Source: CAZDAW01 sp964503685 (GTDB lineage Bacteria; Chloroflexota; Anaerolineae; Anaerolineales; Anaerolineaceae). Taken from it: a stretch of DNA of 12,843 bases. Under the pieces are notes generated by a model. It ran no database searches and was not told where the DNA came from. It saw only the letters and a list, made by a program, of their open reading frames with translations. Positions within the stretch are counted from its first letter, which is position 1, and each line of letters opens with the position of its first letter. The DNA is taken from positions 1-12,843 of the forward strand of contig CAZDAW010000104.1 in NCBI GenBank assembly GCA_964503685.1. The letters are read 5' to 3'. Both the position numbers and the translations under genes were made by a program. This document shows positions 5,435 to 12,843 of the stretch, in pieces.

Positions 5435-8209
5435 ATGATGGATATCCTGGCTTCCCCACTGGTTATTACAAAATTGCACCCGCCGGCGGACCGGCCGCGC
5501 AACATCCTTCGTGCCCGCCTGTTGGATCTTTTTGCTCCTGAAAGCGGCAAGGGTTTTGTTTTGGTCAGCGCGCCTGCCGGTTATGGCAAGACTACCCTGC
5601 TCGGCGAATATGCTCGATCCCTTCTGCGAAACGATGTCACTGTGGCGTGGTATGCGCTTGATTCAAGCGACGATGATCCGATCACCTTTGGCTTATATCT
5701 TATTGCCAGCCTGATTCAAGCTTTTGGTGAAACTGAAACACCCGAATTGGCAACCATTTCTCAGCGTTTGCATGCTGCAACCGAGATCGACCTGCAGACC
5801 ATCCTTCCATCTATTATCAATTTCGTTGTTTCGTCTGAGCGAGGCTGTACACTGATTCTCGATGATTATCACTTGATTTCCTCCCCAGCAATTCATAGCG
5901 CAGTGGCGTTTCTTCTGGAACATCTCCCGCAGAATTTGCGGGTGATTATCGGCAGCCGCGCTGACCCGCCGTTGCCCCTGGCGCGCCTGCGGGCGCGGGG
6001 AGATATGATCGAGATACGCACGGCTGATCTGCGTTTCACGATGAATGAATCAATGTTATTTCTGAATGAAGTGATGGGGTTGGGTCTTTCGACAGATGGA
6101 GTGAGTGCGCTTGAAGCGCGCACTGAAGGTTGGGTCGCCGGATTGCAACTGGCTGCGCTTTCCCTGGCGGGGCAGGCGAATAAGGAGGGTTATATTGCTT
6201 CATTCACTGGCAGCCATCGCTACCTCGTCGAATACCTTCTGGAAGAAGTTGTTGACCGTCAGCCGCAGGAAGTACAGTCCTTTCTCCTTGCCACATCCAT
6301 TCTCGAACGGATGTGCGCACCCTTGTGCGATGCAATCCTGGATGGAAATCTCGATAGTTCCGCGATCCTTGATCATCTGGAGCAAGCGAACCTATTTGTT
6401 ATAGCGCTCGACGAGCAAGGTTGCTGGTATCGTTATCACCATCTTTTTGGCGACTTCTTACGGGCGCGGCTGCTGAAGAATCAAGCGGAGCGTATACCCT
6501 TGCTGCATAAAGCAGCCTGCGAATGGCTGGCCGCGCAGGGCGATTTACGTGAAGCCGCCCGGCACGCCTTTCAGGTTGGCGATTGGGAATACGCGGCGGC
6601 TTTTGTCGAACAATACGGCTTCACCATGGTCATTCACAGTGAAATCTCCACGCTCTACGAATGGTGTTCGGCTTTTCCGGAAGAAGTCATGCAAAACCAC
6701 CCGGCGCTCTGTCTTCACCAGTGCTGGGCGCTGGTATTTAGTTTTCAGCGGCAGAATCGCTCAAAGGTTGAGGCGCGTTTGCGTCAGGCGGAGGAAGCTA
6801 TCGCAACGATGGCCGACAAACAACAGGCAGGTGCTTTGGCTGAACACGCGGCCGTGGTGCGTTCCTTTTTGGTGATGGCGCCGGATCAAACCGCCGACCC
6901 TCGCGAACAACTTGCCCGGGCGCAGAGTATGCTAAGCGCTTATCCCGAAGGAGATCCTGGGCAGTTCAGCGCTTTACTTTTAATGGGTTATGTTTACATG
7001 GCGCTCGCCGATACAAAGGATGCCGTCAGGATTCTGGAAAAGGCCGGGCAGGCGGCCTTAAACGGGCGTTTATTCTACGGTATGGTCGAATCCACTTTTC
7101 ACCTGGCGCGGCTGGCTCATCACCAGGGACGGTTACACACTGCGATTGAGTTGTGCCGGAAGGGACGTGCGGATATCGCCAGCTTGTTGGATTACCCGGA
7201 GCAGGAATTGCCTGCTTTAGGTTGCCTGGATATTGCTATGGGTTGTGTACTGCTGGAACAGGATCACCTGGATGAAGCGGAGCAGTGCATCCAGCATGGT
7301 CTTAATTTGTTCGGTTGGAACGCGAACCCCTATTACCTGCTAACTGCATACATTACTCTGTTTCGCATGGATGAGGTCAGGGGACGTTCTACTGAAGCCC
7401 TGGCGCGTTTGGCTCGCCTGGAAGAAACCTGGCCGGATATTTCGTTTTGTACGTGCGGTCTGCGCATTACGCATGCTTTGCGGAATGCGACATCAGACGA
7501 AAGTTGGCTGGCAGAAGCGGAGACCTGGCTGGGCAGTTTTTCATCAGCAGATGAGACGCCATTGCCCGGCATGGGCCCATTCGGCGCCGCCGAAGTTTAT
7601 CACCTGGCTTATCTTGCCCGGGCGGAAGTTCAAATTGCTGCCGGTCATGCTCAAGAGGCTCTATCCTATCTGGAACGGCAACTCAAGCTATCGATCGCCA
7701 ATGACCTTATCGGGCGGGTCATTGAACTTTCACTGCTTGAGGCGCAGGCTGCCCAGGCTGAGGGTGACGGTCAACGTGCTTTGCAGGCCCTCGAACGCGC
7801 CCTCGTTTCTGCCCAACCTGAAGGGTTTATTCGCAGTTTTGACCGGGGATCCAAATTGACTGGCCTGCTTGTTGAGGCTGCCAATTCCGGAATCTGCCGC
7901 GATTACGTTGAACGAATATTGGCTGCCATTGGCGACTCAAAATATAGAGAGGCAACCCGTTTGGAGAGGATGGGTGACCATTTTTCGCAGACGGCGGGTA
8001 TGGGTATCGTCGAAGAACTCAGCGAGCGTGAGCTGGAGGTGCTGCGCCTGATGGCGCAGGGGGCCACGAACCAGGCTATCGCAGAGAAGCTGGTGATCAC
8101 CGTTGGCACGGTCAAGAGTCACATCAATCATATTTTAGGAAAACTGGGGGCGCATAATCGTACTGAAGCGGTGGCGCGGGCGCGCCGTTTTGGTCTGATA
8201 TCAATCTAA
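5435..8209 (+). CDS. LAL-type (MalT-like, LuxR-family) ATP-dependent transcriptional regulator
   Basis: A 924-residue STAND-class regulator. Residues 1-30 are the usual lead-in (ILASPLVITKLHPPADRP). An NTPase domain follows, with Walker A SAPAGYGKTTLL at 45-56 and Walker B-like LILDDYH near 140. The conserved motif TEGWVAGLQLAALSL lies near 230-245. Residues about 350-850 are helical repeats of MalT/TPR type, the likely ligand and oligomerisation region. Residues about 862-924 are a LuxR helix-turn-helix: LSERELEVLRL, then NQAIAEKLVITVGTVKSHINHIL. By analogy with MalT, inducer and ATP binding would drive multimerisation and promoter activation. Two in-frame ATGs (5435, 5438) stand together with no strong ribosome site. 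It diverges from the flavodoxin unit and precedes the small gene at 8228 by 18 bp. Family is certain; the inducer and targets are unknown. Confidence 0.96.
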   Translation: MMDILASPLVITKLHPPADRPRNILRARLLDLFAPESGKGFVLVSAPAGYGKTTLLGEYARSLLRNDVTVAWYALDSSDDDPITFGLYLIASLIQAFGETETPELATISQRLHAATEIDLQTILPSIINFVVSSERGCTLILDDYHLISSPAIHSAVAFLLEHLPQNLRVIIGSRADPPLPLARLRARGDMIEIRTADLRFTMNESMLFLNEVMGLGLSTDGVSALEARTEGWVAGLQLAALSLAGQANKEGYIASFTGSHRYLVEYLLEEVVDRQPQEVQSFLLATSILERMCAPLCDAILDGNLDSSAILDHLEQANLFVIALDEQGCWYRYHHLFGDFLRARLLKNQAERIPLLHKAACEWLAAQGDLREAARHAFQVGDWEYAAAFVEQYGFTMVIHSEISTLYEWCSAFPEEVMQNHPALCLHQCWALVFSFQRQNRSKVEARLRQAEEAIATMADKQQAGALAEHAAVVRSFLVMAPDQTADPREQLARAQSMLSAYPEGDPGQFSALLLMGYVYMALADTKDAVRILEKAGQAALNGRLFYGMVESTFHLARLAHHQGRLHTAIELCRKGRADIASLLDYPEQELPALGCLDIAMGCVLLEQDHLDEAEQCIQHGLNLFGWNANPYYLLTAYITLFRMDEVRGRSTEALARLARLEETWPDISFCTCGLRITHALRNATSDESWLAEAETWLGSFSSADETPLPGMGPFGAAEVYHLAYLARAEVQIAAGHAQEALSYLERQLKLSIANDLIGRVIELSLLEAQAAQAEGDGQRALQALERALVSAQPEGFIRSFDRGSKLTGLLVEAANSGICRDYVERILAAIGDSKYREATRLERMGDHFSQTAGMGIVEELSERELEVLRLMAQGATNQAIAEKLVITVGTVKSHINHILGKLGAHNRTEAVARARRFGLISI

Positions 8210-8227
8210 CCCGAAATCCAACCTTCG

Positions 8228-8653
8228 ATGGATGACATTTTTAAACTTAGGGGTTATGCTGGAGTCATGCTGGATTATGCCCGCCAACGTGTCAAAGATG
8301 CTTTGAGTACTCCTCATATGGTTGTGTTAGTTACAGATGGCCCGGCTGGTTTGCAGGCTGGCGAATTTCCCTGTGAGGCGGTTGATCTGGCGCTTTATCT
8401 GCTGGTTGCCAATACCTCTGACCACCTGTTCAATCTGGAGCATTACGCGGCTGTTACGGTACTGGCGGTTGGCTGGGAATTGAAAGGGAAGGGGCGGGTT
8501 GTTCCATTGGAAGCTGTCGATTTTGAGTTGAGCCTTTTGCAAGAGGCGAGCGCCCAATGGTGTACTCTTGTAAGAGTCGACCCAGGCATCCTGCAAATCC
8601 ACCGTAAGGAAGGTTGGGGGAATCTGGAAACGATCGAGATCGAAGGGGAGTGA
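8228..8653 (+). CDS. Small putative flavin split-barrel (PPOX-like) protein
   Basis: A 141-residue soluble protein. The centre, with strand VVLVTDGPAG, then LALYLLVANTSDHLFNLEHYAAVTVLAVG and WELKGKGRVV, resembles the pyridoxamine-phosphate-oxidase-like split barrel. In that fold a line reading LYL...SDHL.NLE...V.V precedes a G-x-G/A-R-V strand. The ending RVDPGILQIHRKEGWGNLETIEI also fits. This is fold recognition by eye, not a firm match, and no catalytic role can be assigned. The gene follows the LAL regulator by 18 bp and is probably co-transcribed. There is no good ribosome site before ATG 8228. An internal in-frame ATG at 8267, with GGAG two bases before it, is an alternative start that would drop 13 residues. 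Confidence 0.75.
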   Translation: MDDIFKLRGYAGVMLDYARQRVKDALSTPHMVVLVTDGPAGLQAGEFPCEAVDLALYLLVANTSDHLFNLEHYAAVTVLAVGWELKGKGRVVPLEAVDFELSLLQEASAQWCTLVRVDPGILQIHRKEGWGNLETIEIEGE

Positions 8654-8668
8654 AGAATAAAACGGGCT

Positions 8669-8696
8669 ATTATCATCGCGAGCAAAGATAATTTTT
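8669..8696 (+). terminator. Weak candidate rho-independent terminator
   Basis: ATTATC (8669-8674) and GATAAT (8687-8692) can pair around a 12-base loop, and the right arm runs into TTTTT (8692-8696). The stem is only six pairs with one G-C, so termination would be weak. Its position after the last gene of the LAL pair and before the xyl promoter makes it plausible. Confidence 0.3.
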
Positions 8697-8718
8697 CTCT
8701 AAAAACTGATTCTGGCTA

Positions 8719-8746
8719 TTGCATTTTTTATAATTTTTGCTATAAT
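8719..8746 (+). promoter_or_regulatory. Sigma-70-type promoter of the xyl operon, extended -10
   Basis: A perfect TATAAT (8741-8746) is preceded by TGC, giving an extended -10 (TGnTATAAT). A poor -35, TTGCAT (8719-8724), lies 16 bases upstream; the extended -10 may compensate. Transcription would start near 8753, directly at the dyad operator and about 34 bases before the repressor ATG. The surrounding DNA is AT-rich. This is the only strong promoter seen for the three xyl genes. Confidence 0.75.
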
Positions 8747-8754
8747 AACATTAG

Positions 8755-8775
8755 TTTGTTGCAGCAATCAACAAA
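8755..8775. promoter_or_regulatory. Probable XylR operator
   Basis: TTTGTTG (8755-8761) and CAACAAA (8769-8775) are perfect 7-base complements with seven bases between. Preceded by TTAG, the left half-site reads TTAGTTTGTT, matching the half-site I recall for Bacillus xyl operators (TTAGTTTGTT...AACAAACTAA); the right half keeps AACAAA only. The centre also holds a smaller dyad, TTGC-A-GCAA (8759-8767). Lying at the expected transcription start, it would block initiation when XylR is bound and xylose is absent. Confidence 0.7.
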
Positions 8776-8786
8776 GTGAGTCGCCG

Positions 8787-10007
8787 ATGCCAAAACATCT
8801 TTCAGCTGATCAGGATCTCGTCAGAAAGGTTAACAAATCCCTTGTTCTCAATACGCTTCGTCTGCACGCGCCTATTTCGCGGGCTGGCGTAGCGAAGCTC
8901 ACCGGCCTCAATCGCAGCACGGTTACCCATATTATCAATGCTCTTCTCGAAGAAGGCCTGGTCTGTGAGAGCGAAGTTACTTCTTCACCGATCGGCAGGC
9001 CGTCTATTTCGCTTACCCTGCGTCCTGAAGGCGGCGCGATCATCGGCGTCGAAATCGGCGTTGATTTTATCTCTGTTCTGCTAACCGACTTCGTTGCCCG
9101 ACCCATCTGGCAGACGGTTCTTGAAACCCGATCTTCGCAGACCCAGAATGAGATTCTAAAACTGGCTGAAGAAACAATCGATCAGGCATTGCACTATGTC
9201 AGTGAGCGCAACCTGAAAGCGATCGGCATTGGCTTGGGACTGCCTGGTTTGGTGAATGTGGCCGAGGGTGAATTGATTTATGCTCCCAACCTGGGCTGGC
9301 AAAATGCCCCCATTCGCTCCCTTTGGGAGCAGCATTTTGGCATTCCAGTTTATATCGAAAACGAAGCCAACCTGTCTGCCCTGGGTGAGTACTATTTTGG
9401 GCAGGCGAATAAAGTGGATAATTTCGTCTATCTGAGCTCGGGCATCGGACTGGGCGGCGGTGTGATAATGGGCGGCAAGCTGTTTCGCGGTGGTCACGGC
9501 TTTGCCGGCGAGGTTGGGCACATGCAACGCGATCCTGATGGTGAACTTTGCGGATGCGGCCGCAGAGGATGCTGGGAAACACAGGTGGGGCCGCGGGCTG
9601 TTTTACGGCGCATCAAACGTGATTTTCTTGCTGCTCCCGATCTGCCCCGACCGAAAGGCGTTGCCTCCGATTTAAGTGACCTTACTTTTCAGAAGGTGGT
9701 CGATGCCGCCCTGCAGGGTGATCCACTTTGCCTGGGCGCCATTGAGGAAGTTGCCGTCCACCTGGGCGCAGGAATTGCCGATCTGGTCAATATTTTCAAC
9801 CCCGAAATGGTCGTCATTGGCGGAGCATTGAGTCTGGCTCGCCAGATCATTTTACCGGTCATCGAAAAAACCGTTTTACAGCAGGCGCTTACCCCATCGG
9901 TCAATCAAACACGCATCACTTTTTCTGAACGCGGCAAGGATGCCTGTGTCTATGGGGCGGTGGCCGTTGTGCTGGATGATGTTTTGCGCGAACTGGCGAT
10001 CGTGTAA
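8787..10007 (+). CDS. xylR: ROK-family transcriptional repressor, probable xylose repressor
   Basis: A 406-residue regulator. Residues about 10-75 are a winged helix-turn-helix of MarR/ROK type (ISRAGVAKLTGLNRSTVTHI), with SPIGRPS leading into the sugar-binding ROK domain (about 80-400). The ROK zinc site is visible: GEVGHM with His245, and CGCGRRGCWE with Cys255, Cys257 and Cys262. The kinase-like phosphate loop is degenerate (GVEIGVDF in place of DxGxT). The usual catalytic Asp is replaced in ENEAN (residues 191-195), as in XylR-type repressors, so it should sense sugar without phosphorylating it. The next genes are xylA (65 bp on) and xylB, and a matching operator overlaps its own promoter. 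Together these support autorepression and control of xylose use. NagC/Mlc-type relatives are the alternative, less likely given the neighbours. Confidence 0.92.
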   Translation: MPKHLSADQDLVRKVNKSLVLNTLRLHAPISRAGVAKLTGLNRSTVTHIINALLEEGLVCESEVTSSPIGRPSISLTLRPEGGAIIGVEIGVDFISVLLTDFVARPIWQTVLETRSSQTQNEILKLAEETIDQALHYVSERNLKAIGIGLGLPGLVNVAEGELIYAPNLGWQNAPIRSLWEQHFGIPVYIENEANLSALGEYYFGQANKVDNFVYLSSGIGLGGGVIMGGKLFRGGHGFAGEVGHMQRDPDGELCGCGRRGCWETQVGPRAVLRRIKRDFLAAPDLPRPKGVASDLSDLTFQKVVDAALQGDPLCLGAIEEVAVHLGAGIADLVNIFNPEMVVIGGALSLARQIILPVIEKTVLQQALTPSVNQTRITFSERGKDACVYGAVAVVLDDVLRELAIV

Positions 10008-10033
10008 TTCCTTAATGTATCCATTTTCTGGAT

Positions 10034-10043
10034 TATCCGGATA
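10034..10043. repeat. Perfect 10-bp palindrome between xylR and xylA
   Basis: TATCCGGATA lies 29 bases before the xylA start in a 65-bp gap. It shares nothing with the TTTGTT half-sites, and there is no T-run. It could be a chance palindrome, a binding site or a small mRNA feature. Confidence 0.35.
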
Positions 10044-10072
10044 TTTAAAATAGAAAGGACTGGAGTTTACAC

Positions 10073-11239
10073 ATGACAACTTATCAACCAAAACCTGAAG
10101 ATAAATTTACATTCGGCCTGTGGACGGTTGGCTCAACCGGACGCGATCCTTTTGGCGATCCGGTGCGCGATCCAAAATCGCCTGTCGAATTGGTGAATCT
10201 GCTTGCAGAAGTGGGGGCCTACGGCGTCAATTTCCACGATAACGATTTGGTGCCGATGGATGCTTCGGCCTCTGAGCGAGATCGAATCGTCAAAGAGTTC
10301 AAGCAGGCGTTGCAGCAAACTGGTCTGGTCGTTCCTATGGCAACGACTGATTTATTTCACGCTCCGATTTTCAAGGATGGCGCTTTTACTGCCAATGACG
10401 CCAAAGTACGCGCTTATGCCCTGCAAAAAACCATGCGCGCCATGGACCTGGGCGCGGAATTTGGCGCGCAAGTCTACGTTTTCTGGGGCGGACGTGAGGG
10501 TGTAGAAACTGACGCTTGCCGGAATCCTGCCGATGGGCTTAAACGATTCCGCGACGCACTTAATTTTCTGTGCGAGTACAGCCTTGCTCAGGGCTATGGT
10601 TATAAATTTGCCCTTGAGGCCAAGCCCAATGAGCCTCGCGGCGATATTTATCTGCCCACTACAGGCGCCATGTTGGGCTTCATCGCCACATTAGATCATC
10701 CTGATATGGTCGGCGTCAATCCGGAAATGGCGCACGAGCACATGGCGGGCGGCAATTTCCTTCATGCCATCGCACAGGCCTGGGATGCCGGCAAACTTTT
10801 CCACATCGATCTGAACGATCAAAACTATGCCCGTTACGACCAGGATTTCCGTTTCGGTATGCAAAACCTGAAACAATCCTTTTTCCTGGTCAAGTTCCTT
10901 GAAGATGTTGGCTACACAGGCAGCCGTCATTTTGATGCTCATGCTTTCCGCACAGAAGATAGTGAAGGTGTCAAAGATTTTGCCCGTGGCTGCATGCGCA
11001 CTTATTTGATTCTCAAGGAAAAGGCCAGGCGATTCAATGAGGATAAAGAGATTCAGGCGCTTCTGGCAGAGATGAATGCCAATGATCCACAAATGGCTTC
11101 CTTCCAGGGAAAATTTTCGAAAGATAAAGCAGACTCTCTAAAAGCATATTCCTTCGACCGGGGCGCCATCAGTTCCCGCGGCCTGAAATATGAAAAACTG
11201 GATCAACTGGTCGTTGAACTTCTGCTGGGAGCGCGTTGA
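10073..11239 (+). CDS. xylA: Xylose isomerase (EC 5.3.1.5), class I
   Basis: Cytoplasmic metalloenzyme converting D-xylose to D-xylulose (and D-glucose to D-fructose). At 388 residues it has the length and the opening YQPKPEDKFTFGLWTVG of the short Streptomyces-type enzymes. The active-site residues are all present, each shifted by one from the Streptomyces rubiginosus numbering I recall: Trp17, His55, Asp58, Phe95, Trp138, Glu182, Lys184, Glu218, His221, Asp246, Asp256, Asp258 and Asp288. The motifs EAKPNEPRGD, NPEMAHEHMAG and HIDLNDQN are clear. One local difference is HFDAHAFRTED where Streptomyces has HFDFKPPRTED, next to the metal ligand Asp288. GGAG lies seven bases before the ATG. It is the second gene of the xyl operon, and no separate promoter was seen. 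Confidence 0.98.
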   Translation: MTTYQPKPEDKFTFGLWTVGSTGRDPFGDPVRDPKSPVELVNLLAEVGAYGVNFHDNDLVPMDASASERDRIVKEFKQALQQTGLVVPMATTDLFHAPIFKDGAFTANDAKVRAYALQKTMRAMDLGAEFGAQVYVFWGGREGVETDACRNPADGLKRFRDALNFLCEYSLAQGYGYKFALEAKPNEPRGDIYLPTTGAMLGFIATLDHPDMVGVNPEMAHEHMAGGNFLHAIAQAWDAGKLFHIDLNDQNYARYDQDFRFGMQNLKQSFFLVKFLEDVGYTGSRHFDAHAFRTEDSEGVKDFARGCMRTYLILKEKARRFNEDKEIQALLAEMNANDPQMASFQGKFSKDKADSLKAYSFDRGAISSRGLKYEKLDQLVVELLLGAR

Positions 11240-11274
11240 TCAACCGAGAATCCGGGGCCGATACGATGACTTTT

Positions 11275-11279
11275 GGGAG
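11275..11279 (+). promoter_or_regulatory. Ribosome binding site deciding the xylB start
   Basis: GGGAG lies eight bases before ATG 11288. The longer reading frame from TTG 11273 would place this site inside the coding region and add five residues before the conserved start, so the ATG is preferred. Confidence 0.8.
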
Positions 11280-11287
11280 TAGAATCT

Positions 11288-12790
11288 ATGACAGGTGATC
11301 AATACCTACTTGGAATTGATGTTTCAACCACAACAGCCAAAGCGCTGCTGATTGATATGCAGGGTAATGTTCTGGGAGTCGGATCAACAGCGCAAACGCT
11401 TTCCACGCCCAAACCACTTTGGTCGGAACAGGATCCCAACGAATGGTGGGATGGTGTGACGGCCAGCATTCGCAAGGTAATGACGCAAAGCGGGGTAAAC
11501 GGTTCGCAGATTCTGGCCGTCGGTTTAACCGGGCAGATGCACGGCTTGGTGCTGCTGGATGAAATGGGTCAGGTGTTGCGTCCGGCTATTCTCTGGAATG
11601 ACCAGCGTACTGCTGCACAGTGCGATGACATCCGTTCAAGACTTGGAAAAGATCGTCTGATAAAGATATGCGGTAATGACGCGCTGACCGGATTCACCGC
11701 CCCCAAGGTTTTATGGGTGCAGCAAAATGAACCCGAAGTTTATGCCAAAACGCGCCATATCCTGTTGCCTAAAGACTATATCCGCTTCCGATTAACGGGC
11801 GAATATGCAATGGATAAGGCGGACGGTTCCGGGACAATTCTTTTCGATCTACAATCCCGCAACTGGTCCCCTGAGATCCTCGCTGCCCTTGAGATTCCTG
11901 CAAACTGGCTGCCGCCGACCTATGAAGGCCCTGAATTTACCGGTAAGGTGACTGAAGCAGCAGCAGCGCTGACCGGTTTGAAAGCGGGCACGCCGGTTGC
12001 GGCCGGCGGCGGCGACCAGGCCGCTCAGGCTGTCGGAGTCGGCTCAGTTCAGCCGGGTGTGGTTGCTCTCACTGTAGGTACTTCTGGTGTGGTATTTGCT
12101 GTGACCCCCAGCCCGCTTGTAGAGCCGCAGGGACGGTTACATGCCTTTTGTCATGCGGTTCCGAATCTCTGGCATTTTATGGGTGTGATGCTCAGTGCCG
12201 CAGGCAGCTTGCAATGGTATCACGATACTCTGGCGCCCGATGAAAGTTTTGACCAATTGGTTCGCCAGGCTGAAGATGCGCCTGCGGGCAGCGAGGGACT
12301 TCAATTCCTGCCCTACCTGAGCGGTGAGCGGACGCCGCATCCTGATCCGCATGCCCGGGGCGCTTTCATTGGCCTGACGCTTCGCCACCAGCGCGCACAC
12401 ATGACCCGCGCTGTTCTGGAAGGAGTAGCTTATGGGCTCAAAGATAGCTTTGAGTTGATTCGCAATGCCGGGTTGGGAGAGATCCAGCAAGTGCGTGCTT
12501 CTGGGGGCGGCATGAAAAGTCCGCTCTGGCGGCAGATTCTGGCCGACGTACTTGAAACTGAACTGGTCGAAACCAATACCACTGAAGGCGCGGCTTACGG
12601 CGCAGCGTTATTGGCCGGAGTAGGATCTGGCGTCTGGCCAGATGTGCCTTCTGCCTGCTCGGCTACCATCAAGATCACCCGCAGCATCCAGCCCAATTTT
12701 GATGTGATGGAAGTTTATCGGGCTGGCTATGAACTTTATCGCACACTCTATCCTCTGCTCAAATCTACGTATGAAAAGATGAGCGAATAA
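11288..12790 (+). CDS. xylB: Xylulokinase (EC 2.7.1.17), FGGY family
   Basis: Cytoplasmic kinase that phosphorylates D-xylulose to D-xylulose 5-phosphate using ATP. It is a 500-residue FGGY-family protein of usual length. The N-terminal lobe starts with GIDVSTTTAKALLID (residues 9-23; Asp11 in the phosphate loop, written DVSTTT in place of the more common DxGT). GLTGQMHG (79-86) holds the Met-His xylulose-binding pair, followed by LWNDQRT (102-108). The C-terminal lobe has GGGDQAAQAVG, where Asp243 is the likely catalytic base, then LTVGTSG (261-267) and a late SGGGMKSPLWRQILADVL adenosine-binding segment. Xylulokinase is preferred over gluconate or glycerol kinase because of the MHG motif and the xylA neighbour 48 bp upstream. 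It is the last xyl gene in the window. Confidence 0.96.
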   Translation: MTGDQYLLGIDVSTTTAKALLIDMQGNVLGVGSTAQTLSTPKPLWSEQDPNEWWDGVTASIRKVMTQSGVNGSQILAVGLTGQMHGLVLLDEMGQVLRPAILWNDQRTAAQCDDIRSRLGKDRLIKICGNDALTGFTAPKVLWVQQNEPEVYAKTRHILLPKDYIRFRLTGEYAMDKADGSGTILFDLQSRNWSPEILAALEIPANWLPPTYEGPEFTGKVTEAAAALTGLKAGTPVAAGGGDQAAQAVGVGSVQPGVVALTVGTSGVVFAVTPSPLVEPQGRLHAFCHAVPNLWHFMGVMLSAAGSLQWYHDTLAPDESFDQLVRQAEDAPAGSEGLQFLPYLSGERTPHPDPHARGAFIGLTLRHQRAHMTRAVLEGVAYGLKDSFELIRNAGLGEIQQVRASGGGMKSPLWRQILADVLETELVETNTTEGAAYGAALLAGVGSGVWPDVPSACSATIKITRSIQPNFDVMEVYRAGYELYRTLYPLLKSTYEKMSE

Positions 12791-12843
12791 ACGGTTACGA
12801 ATTCTAATAATAATTCTTCCTCCAAAATAGGGAGTAAGGGCGG
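12791..12843. other. Short non-coding right end
   Basis: This 53-base AT-rich tail contains a small imperfect dyad (GAATT at 12799-12803 with AATTC further on) and a GGGAG at 12831-12835. There is no clear terminator with a T-run. Whether the operon continues to the right, for example into a xylose transporter, cannot be seen. Confidence 0.4.

Noticed and set aside
11273..11287. TTG start for xylulokinase
   Set aside because: The GGGAG ribosome site would fall within the coding region; ATG 11288 has ideal spacing.

Overview
The window looks like chromosomal DNA of a free-living, sugar-using bacterium. My best guess is a member of the Chloroflexota (Anaerolineae-like). This is an inference from the large MalT-type LAL regulator, the short class I xylose isomerase of about 388 residues, and the moderate GC content. 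No rRNA, tRNA, insertion sequence or phage gene was seen.

Layout. (1) Positions 1-1458 are one end of a type I-C-like CRISPR array: 22 repeats of 33 nt and 21 unique spacers of 33-38 nt. The array runs off the left edge of the window, and no cas genes are present. (2) Only 42 bp after the last repeat begins an AraC-family regulator (1501-2343), followed by an EamA/DMT-family exporter (2396-3436). These form a regulator-plus-permease pair on the plus strand. (3) On the minus strand, a tight three-gene unit reads 5282 to 3313: a flavodoxin-like protein, then two multi-pass membrane proteins, the last DUF4386-like. Its 3' end overlaps the exporter tail-to-tail by 124 bp. (4) Diverging from that unit is a 924-residue LAL (LuxR/MalT-like ATPase) regulator (5435-8209), with a small putative split-barrel protein behind it (8228-8653). 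The divergent intergenic region holds a nested dyad. (5) From 8719 to 12790 lies a compact xylose-catabolism operon: promoter, operator, ROK repressor (XylR), xylose isomerase (XylA) and xylulokinase (XylB).

How they work together. In the xyl operon, D-xylose is isomerised to D-xylulose by XylA and phosphorylated by XylB to xylulose 5-phosphate, which enters the pentose phosphate pathway. XylR probably represses its own promoter, and so the whole operon, through a dyad of TTTGTTG/CAACAAA placed just downstream of a strong extended -10 box. This is close to the half-sites I recall for Bacillus XylR operators. The LAL regulator may control the divergent flavodoxin/membrane unit, but this rests only on gene arrangement.

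The least ordinary points are: self-complementary CRISPR spacers, one of which makes a perfect 16-bp palindrome with the repeat's 3' end; a possible araC promoter whose -35 box is the last CRISPR repeat; the long non-family tail of the exporter, created by overlap with a convergent gene; and the XylR operator with altered half-site spacing. I did not find a clear new multi-gene system. The best candidate for an undescribed function is the flavodoxin plus two-membrane-protein unit.
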